Positions 58,955 through 64,000 of a DNA stretch of 64,000 nucleotides are shown here, piece by piece. Within the stretch, counting starts at the first letter, position 1, and each line of letters starts with the position of its first letter. The stretch comes from Scenedesmus sp. ARA3 (taxonomy: Eukaryota > Chlorophyta > Chlorophyceae > Sphaeropleales > Scenedesmaceae). A program made the position numbers and the translations under genes. Below the pieces are notes generated by a model. That model did no database searches. It saw only the letters and a program-made list of their open reading frames with translations, and was not told where the DNA came from. The DNA lies in NCBI GenBank assembly GCA_004335835.1, contig RWJK01000970.1, forward strand, positions 22,418 to 86,417. Reading direction: 5' to 3'.

Positions 58955-60331
58955 ATGATGCTGCTGAACAAGCGTTGCGGTGCCACTGTGCGAGGTAAGT
59001 CATGTCGTAACTCACTGACTAGCTGTCCTGATGTAGGCTTGGGGCAGTAGCTGCTGCAGCAACAACAGTGCACTCCCTCACAAAGGCTGTATAGGTCCCT
59101 CGGACGTCGCAAGTGACGACGGGTGACATCTGTCCCTGCTCACTGCTGCAGCTGGCAGTGCCAGGCCTGCTCTTGCATGCCACATCAACAGAGCCACCAA
59201 GCGCGTCTTTAAGGTAAGCTTCAACAGTAGCTGTCTCAGTTATCAGGTATTCTTTCAGTGTCGAACCAGCAGCAACCAGTGGTTCCTGCCTGCCTATGCC
59301 CAGGGCATTCTGGCGCTTGGCGCATCACATCATGTGATCGACATGGTGTCGATGCATGACTGATGGGCTTGCAGTTCTGCCAGGCACACGTGTCATAACC
59401 ACACCCCTCTGCTGTCATATTAATTGCTGCAGCCTGTATGCTTCCGTGAGAATGACAAGCCAGTCAGCAAGGGCGTGGAGAAGGCGATGGAGAAGAATGT
59501 GGCAAAAGGCAAGCACTGCTGGACAGATGTGCATACAATGTGCCATGGCCACAAGAGGGGGCAGAGCGAAGGAACTGGTTATACCTTCACATGCCCAGAC
59601 AGTTGCTCCCTTGTACAGCAGTTGTGTATGGCAGCAGCAGCAGACAGCTGTTTGCTTTCATGGCGAATTGCTGGCAGCTGAGGCAGACTACAGCATGATG
59701 ATGCCCTGCTTTGATTTGCTTGCACCCACTATGCCTGGTTGTGTCACTGCCTGCTGGTGAGCTAGCAGGCGAGCACCAGCTCTCGCCCCAATGCATGCGT
59801 TGGCACACCTATCCACAACACCAAAGTGCTTTTGTGCCATCCTGCATCCTTGCAACTGTGCCGGACTGCGCCCTGCACAAGCAATGGCTGATGTGCAAAC
59901 TGCTCTGGGGCCTGCTGCTCTTCACTGCTGCTGCTGCTGCTGCTGCTGCTATTGCTGCCACCAGTGACTCGCACCATGACAGGCTTCCTGTCAGACCCTG
60001 CCACGCAGTCCAAGGCCTACTGGACACTGGGCAGCGCTGGCGTGGCCACTGCAGCTGCCGCGCTGCTGCTGCCTGGGTACTTTGCTGGGCTCATGTTTGG
60101 TGCAGCCACAGACCCAGTGGTGAACAGCATTGCACGGGCAGCAGGAGCCACGCTGATAGCCAGCGCTACTGTCAAGTACACCCTGAAGGTGCGTGCGCTT
60201 GATACATGTCAAGCCGACTGCCTGTTGTCTCAGGGTGTGCAGTAATGCATGTGCTGGTTGTTGTTGAATGCTGGAGCACCAGCAGCGACAGCAACAGCAC
60301 CAGAAACCCTATGCAGCCAACCAAGCTCATC

Positions 60332-60372
<41 letters not shown>

Positions 60373-61868
60373 AGGAGGCTGCATTGCGGGGCCAGCTGTA
60401 CATGGACACCTTCCAGCGGCTCAACCTGGGGCTGGCGCTGCAGGCCAGCACCTGCCTGGTGGTGCTGGCGCAGGCCATCAGCCTGCGCAACCCGCTGCTC
60501 GCAGGTGAGTCTGTTGCCGAGGCTGTGCTGGCTGCAAGCTGCAAGCTCCGCAATTGGTTTGCAGGAAGCATGCTAGCACACCCTCCAAGGTGTGCTCAAT
60601 TAGACAAAGTCTGCCCAAGAGCGCCAAAAAAGATCACGTCTTGTATGCTGTTAGCCTCTCCTGCATGTTGCGTTACATGTGGCTCTGCTTGGATATGCAT
60701 GATCGGAACTCGAAGCTCCCCCTGCAAGGCCGCCATCTCAGCCACTCCGCTCCCGTGTTGGTCTTGCCGCTGCAGCGTTCATGGGCACCCTGTGCGGCGC
60801 GTCGCTGCTGCTGTCCTCGCGCATCTACACCCTCAACAAGGCAGGCCCGCCACTTCCATCACCCAAAAAGACCCTCTCCGCCGCAATCAGCGTACTCATG
60901 CCGCGCAACGGCCCAGCCACGCTGTACTCTCTCCTCACCATAACATTTGCCGGCATGGCGGCAATGTGCCTCGGCGCGAGCCCTGGGAGGCCTCTGGTCA
61001 CGTATGAGGGCCTAAGCGGGCCCATGACGGTGTTCTTGCACCGTGTGACGGGCGCAGGCATGCTGCTGCAGACGCTGGTGGCGTACAGCCTTAAGGATGG
61101 CGCTGACAGGGAGAAGCTGGGGGCAACCACCTTCAGGTGCGAGTTGGATGTTTGGGATTTAGGTATTAGAAGGTTGTACTGTGTAGGGACGCTGACGGTG
61201 TACAGCCTGAAGGATTTCTCAGACAGGGAGAAGCTGGGCGCAACCACCTTCAGGTGAGGGTTGAGGGTTTAGCTTTTAGGTTTTTAGAAGGTTGTACTGT
61301 GTAGGGACGCTGGTGGCGTACAGCCTGAAGGATGTCGCAGACAGGGAGAAGCTGGGCGCAACCACGTTCTGGTGAATGTGCTTGGACAGGTGTGTGGGGG
61401 CAAAAAGCAGCAGACAGGGAGAAGCTGGGGGCAACTACCTTCAGGTGCGGGTGTAGCTGTAAGTGCCATGCATGCACCCTGTCTGGTTTGCGTCAGGGCA
61501 TGTGTTTGCAGGCGGCACAAAGCTATTCCGACACATACCTGGCGGCTGTGATGCCCACACAACACAACAACATGTGATTGCCCAAGTGCAGCAGGTGCTG
61601 TTCTATACGTTGGCTCACCAGTTGCTGGTGTGCCGGCTTCTGCTGCTGCCGCAGATGGCTCAACTTGGGCCTCGCAGGCTCCCTGCTAGCCATGGTGTGC
61701 CACATGACGATCGACTGGCAGAGCGGTGTGCTGGTGCACGGGCCCAAGACCATTGGCATGATGGCTGCACAGATCGCGGCTTTCATGTGGACCTCCTACA
61801 TGTATGTGGCTGGAGAGAGCAGGCCCAAGCAGCAGAGCCCTGCAGTGCCTGTTCCTGCAAGCAGATGA
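58955..61868 (+). CDS. Multi-pass membrane protein with probable organelle leader, unknown family
   Basis: I do not recognise the family. Seven exons agree in phase and give 362 residues: 58955-58994, 59152-59213, 59433-59508, 59983-60188, 60375-60504, 60776-61136 and 61655-61868. The third intron has a GC donor (G|GCAAGC). The first 35 residues (MMLLNKRCGATVR, then Arg/Ala/Ser-rich) look like a transit peptide. Then come SDPATQSKAYWTLGSAG and hydrophobic helices around VATAAAALLLPGYFAGLMFG, LGLALQASTCLVVLAQAI, MGTLCGASLLLSS, TITFAGMAAMCLGAS and MMAAQIAAFMWTSYMYVAG. The charged TVKYTLKEAALRGQLYMDTF and DREKLGATTFRWLNLGL segments lie between helices. A TATATA element sits only about 10 bp before the first ATG, so either that ATG is not the start or the TATA is fortuitous. 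Confidence 0.7.
61065..61450 (+). repeat. Four copies of an exon 3' end with donor
   Basis: Units begin near 61069, 61188, 61306 and 61400, with a period of about 118 bp for the first three. They share ACGCTG(G/A)(T/C)GG(C/T)GTACAGCC, then GACAGGGAGAAGCTGGG and CAACCACCTTCAGGTG or a close variant. The first is the real end of exon 6 (donor at 61137). The third has TTCTGGTGA, which destroys the CAG|GT junction. Confidence 0.9.
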
Positions 61869-63326
61869 GTGCATGCACCAGCTCATGTGATAAGCCAGTA
61901 CCACAGTGCAGTATAGCACCAGAAGCGCCTGGCAAGGAAGCACGATGTGCCACGATACGCCGCAGGGCCTGCGGTCCTTGTGCTTGCGCCTGCGGCTTAC
62001 TGCATACCCTGTGCTGCTGGGCGCAGCCTTTGGGACAAAGATGCCTGGCAGGAGATCATGTTTGCTGTATTCATGGAGTTTGCAGAGTTCTTAAGCTGCT
62101 GTGCTATGCCACACGTGCCTGTGGTTGCTGCTGTGCTATGCCACACGTGGCTGTGGTTTTGTTGTATCTTTGTATACTGTTCGTGTAGTCGCACTGTTAC
62201 TGCTTGAGTGGATGGTGTATAACAGCAGGAATCATTCAGAGTGCTTGCAAAAAGGCAATATGCTGCGTCCATTCGGTTGTTATGTATGCCTGAGAAGCAG
62301 CGACTAGTGTTTTCTGTGAAGCAGCGAGAAGTGTTGTGGAAACTGCTGGTTGACTGTATCATATGGAGTGTGACATCCTTGTTTGTTGTAGAGCTGAAGC
62401 AAGCGCGGCATCTGCTGCACGAGCCATATGAATATGCTGCAAGGGGGCTTGCAGCTACCGCAGTGGCGTGCTGTGTGCTGCCAGGTCTGCCTGCAACTGC
62501 GTTCAGCTGTTTTGTCCATTTGTGGCTCGTGTACCCACTTGGTTGCCAGTTGTACTTTCATTTGCTGTCAGCTGTTGATATTTGAACGCGGTTTACATGA
62601 GTCACTGTTAAGATAACTGGTGCAGCAGTTGTGTCTTACGATGGAGAGCCGCATTGTGCTGTACACTGCCAATTTGTCCTGCCCGGCATGTAACCACCTG
62701 TTCTGTGTAACTCCCTGTGCCTCTCGAATGCCGCCAGTACACTGTGCGCGTGCTTCAGGGCGCAAGGCAAGCATCAGCGTCAATTCGTGCACCTGGGTAG
62801 GCCAAGTAATGCCAAGCTTTGACAGCATGTGAAGTGACGGAATGCTGTGCGATCTGGAGTTGCATGTAGGCTGGTTTCAACTTGTAGGGGCTTCTTGCGG
62901 CTGTCGGCTGCTGTCTTTTCACGAGCATATGATGCGATCAGCCGTTCACAGACACTACTTGCATATCTCCACCATGCAAAACACAGTCACAGGTGCTGCA
63001 GCATGTGCATGACTGTCACTTGTTGATCACCCACTGGCAGCAGCGTTGCAGTCCTCACAGCACATGCAGCAGCTGCTTGCGGGAGCAGCACGCCACATGC
63101 AGCAGATGTTACACGTGTGCTGCATCGCCAACAACAAGCTACGGCAACGCTGGATCTGTCAGTCTAGCAGTGCATCGAGCAGTCTGTCAGTCTAGCAGTG
63201 CATCGAGCACAACAAGGCATTGTAGTGCCTGGAAATTGATCTGTGTGCCGCACTCTCGAGCTCCACCTGTTGCTCAACCTCAATGCTGCAGCTCCCAACT
63301 CGCAACACACTGCTGCTGTGCTGCAG
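61869..63326. other. Intergenic or 5' region of the last gene
   Basis: No complete gene is supported. GCTGTGCTATGCCACACGTG occurs twice in tandem near 62096 and 62132, and CAGTCTAGCAGTGCATCGAG twice near 63161 and 63189. A CAG acceptor before TCCTCACAGCACATGCAGCA (near 63050) could start an upstream exon of the gene at 63327, but this could not be confirmed. Confidence 0.35.
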
Positions 63327-63860
63327 GTGGTCTGGGCACCCTACTACAATGCGCTTGGCAGGTTCTTCTCATATGACACGCAAGACTATCCGCCCCTGCA
63401 CATCACCGTGCATGATGCCACTCGTGCATCGCTGGTGGTGCAGTTCAGGGGGCGGGTGATGCAGGTGCTGCGCAACCCGCTGGGTGTGTTTGCCAACCAG
63501 CCCTTCCTGCAACAACAGCTGCAGGTAAGCTGCTGATGCCGGCTTGCAGGAAATGCGCTTGTCTTTGTGAGCTTGCGGCACCGTGCCGGCTTGCAATCAC
63601 ATGCTGGCAGCAAGTAGATGGACTGTATCAAATCTGCTGTCAAATCAAACAGCCTCGCTGCATCTGATGACGTTTTCACCTTTATGGTGAGTACAGTACA
63701 CCCAGCGGTGCAGTTGGTGTCCAGGTGCAAACACACCCTATCCTCACCCTCTGCTACTTGCTGCCACTGCCGGTTGCTGCAGCACCACAAGAACTGGATG
63801 CTCCAGCACAACCTGACAGCCGACGCCAAGCCAAGCGGCCAGAAGTGGCCACTGCCAGGT

Positions 63861-63892
<32 letters not shown>

Positions 63893-64000
63893 GCGGCAGC
63901 AGCAAACACCACCACCACCACCACCACCAGTAGCAGTAGCAGCAAGACATGGTGGCGTTTTTCAACCCTATGCAGAAGCATTGCTTGCATTACGCCTTCC
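63327..64000 (+). CDS. Partial unknown gene running off the window
   Basis: Two consecutive exons are clear: 63327-63524 and 63783 to the window end. Both begin after CTGCAG and the first ends at GTAAGC, with phase 0 at the join. The first encodes VVWAPYYNALGRFFSYDTQ, YPPLHITVHDATRASLVVQF, RGRVMQVLRNPLGVFANQPF; the second starts HHKNWMLQHNLTADAKPSG, then a Gln run, a Pro run and VFQPYAEALLALRLP. The sequence is protein-like, with a compact domain in the first exon, but I do not recognise it. The 5' end is unknown and the 3' end is outside the window. Confidence 0.6.

Overview
This looks like nuclear DNA from a green alga, most likely a chlorophycean such as a member of the Sphaeropleales. That placement is inferred. 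The genes are split into many short exons. Nearly all introns run GTGAGN/GTGCGN to (C)TGCAG, and CAG/CTG triplet runs are frequent in exons and introns. TGTAA poly(A) signals follow two of the stop codons. One gene encodes a chloroplast sulfate permease CysT subunit that has moved to the nucleus and gained a leader, as in Chlamydomonas. For most multi-exon genes I joined exons by hand and checked reading phase across every junction.

Layout. 38-2169 (+): 3' part of a leucine-rich-repeat protein. 3838-8053 (-): MRS2/CorA magnesium channel. 8768-9514 (+): NDUFB4-like complex I subunit. 11520-16071 (-): Agenet/Tudor protein with an AT-hook. 17805-19495 (+): YAE1. 20387-23412 (-): G-patch nucleolar-type protein. 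23799-24555 (+) and 26043-26516 (+): two small unrecognised genes. 28911-36035 (-): BK/Slo-type potassium channel. 36812-42085 (+): mRNA cap guanine-N7 methyltransferase with a long Q/A/RG-rich tail. 44723-46228 (-): unknown membrane protein. 46667 to about 49.5-50.0 kb (-): WTAP/FIP37, the m6A writer adaptor. 51031-53481 (+): CysT/SulP1. 55836-58433 (-): acid-lipase-type alpha/beta hydrolase. 58955-61868 (+): unknown multi-pass membrane protein with a probable leader. 63327-64000 (+): start of an unidentified gene that runs off the end.

The genes do not form one pathway. They are ordinary eukaryotic housekeeping and transport genes. Three themes recur: RNA work (cap methylation, m6A, G-patch, YAE1/ABCE1 maturation), organelle energy and sulfur supply (complex I, sulfate import), and ion transport (Mg2+, K+).

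Two things stand out. First, at least a dozen places carry short head-to-tail duplications (about 35-110 bp units) that span an exon edge and carry a second splice site with them. They affect the LRR, MRS2, cap methyltransferase, WTAP and 58955-61868 genes. One duplicated MRS2 exon end would encode SMN instead of the signature GMN. Second, the roughly 500 bp between the lipase and the next gene contains at least eight perfect or near-perfect nested hairpins in about 330 nt. It does not look like random spacer, and I could not match it to a known RNA family. No tRNA, rRNA, CRISPR array or intact transposon was recognised.
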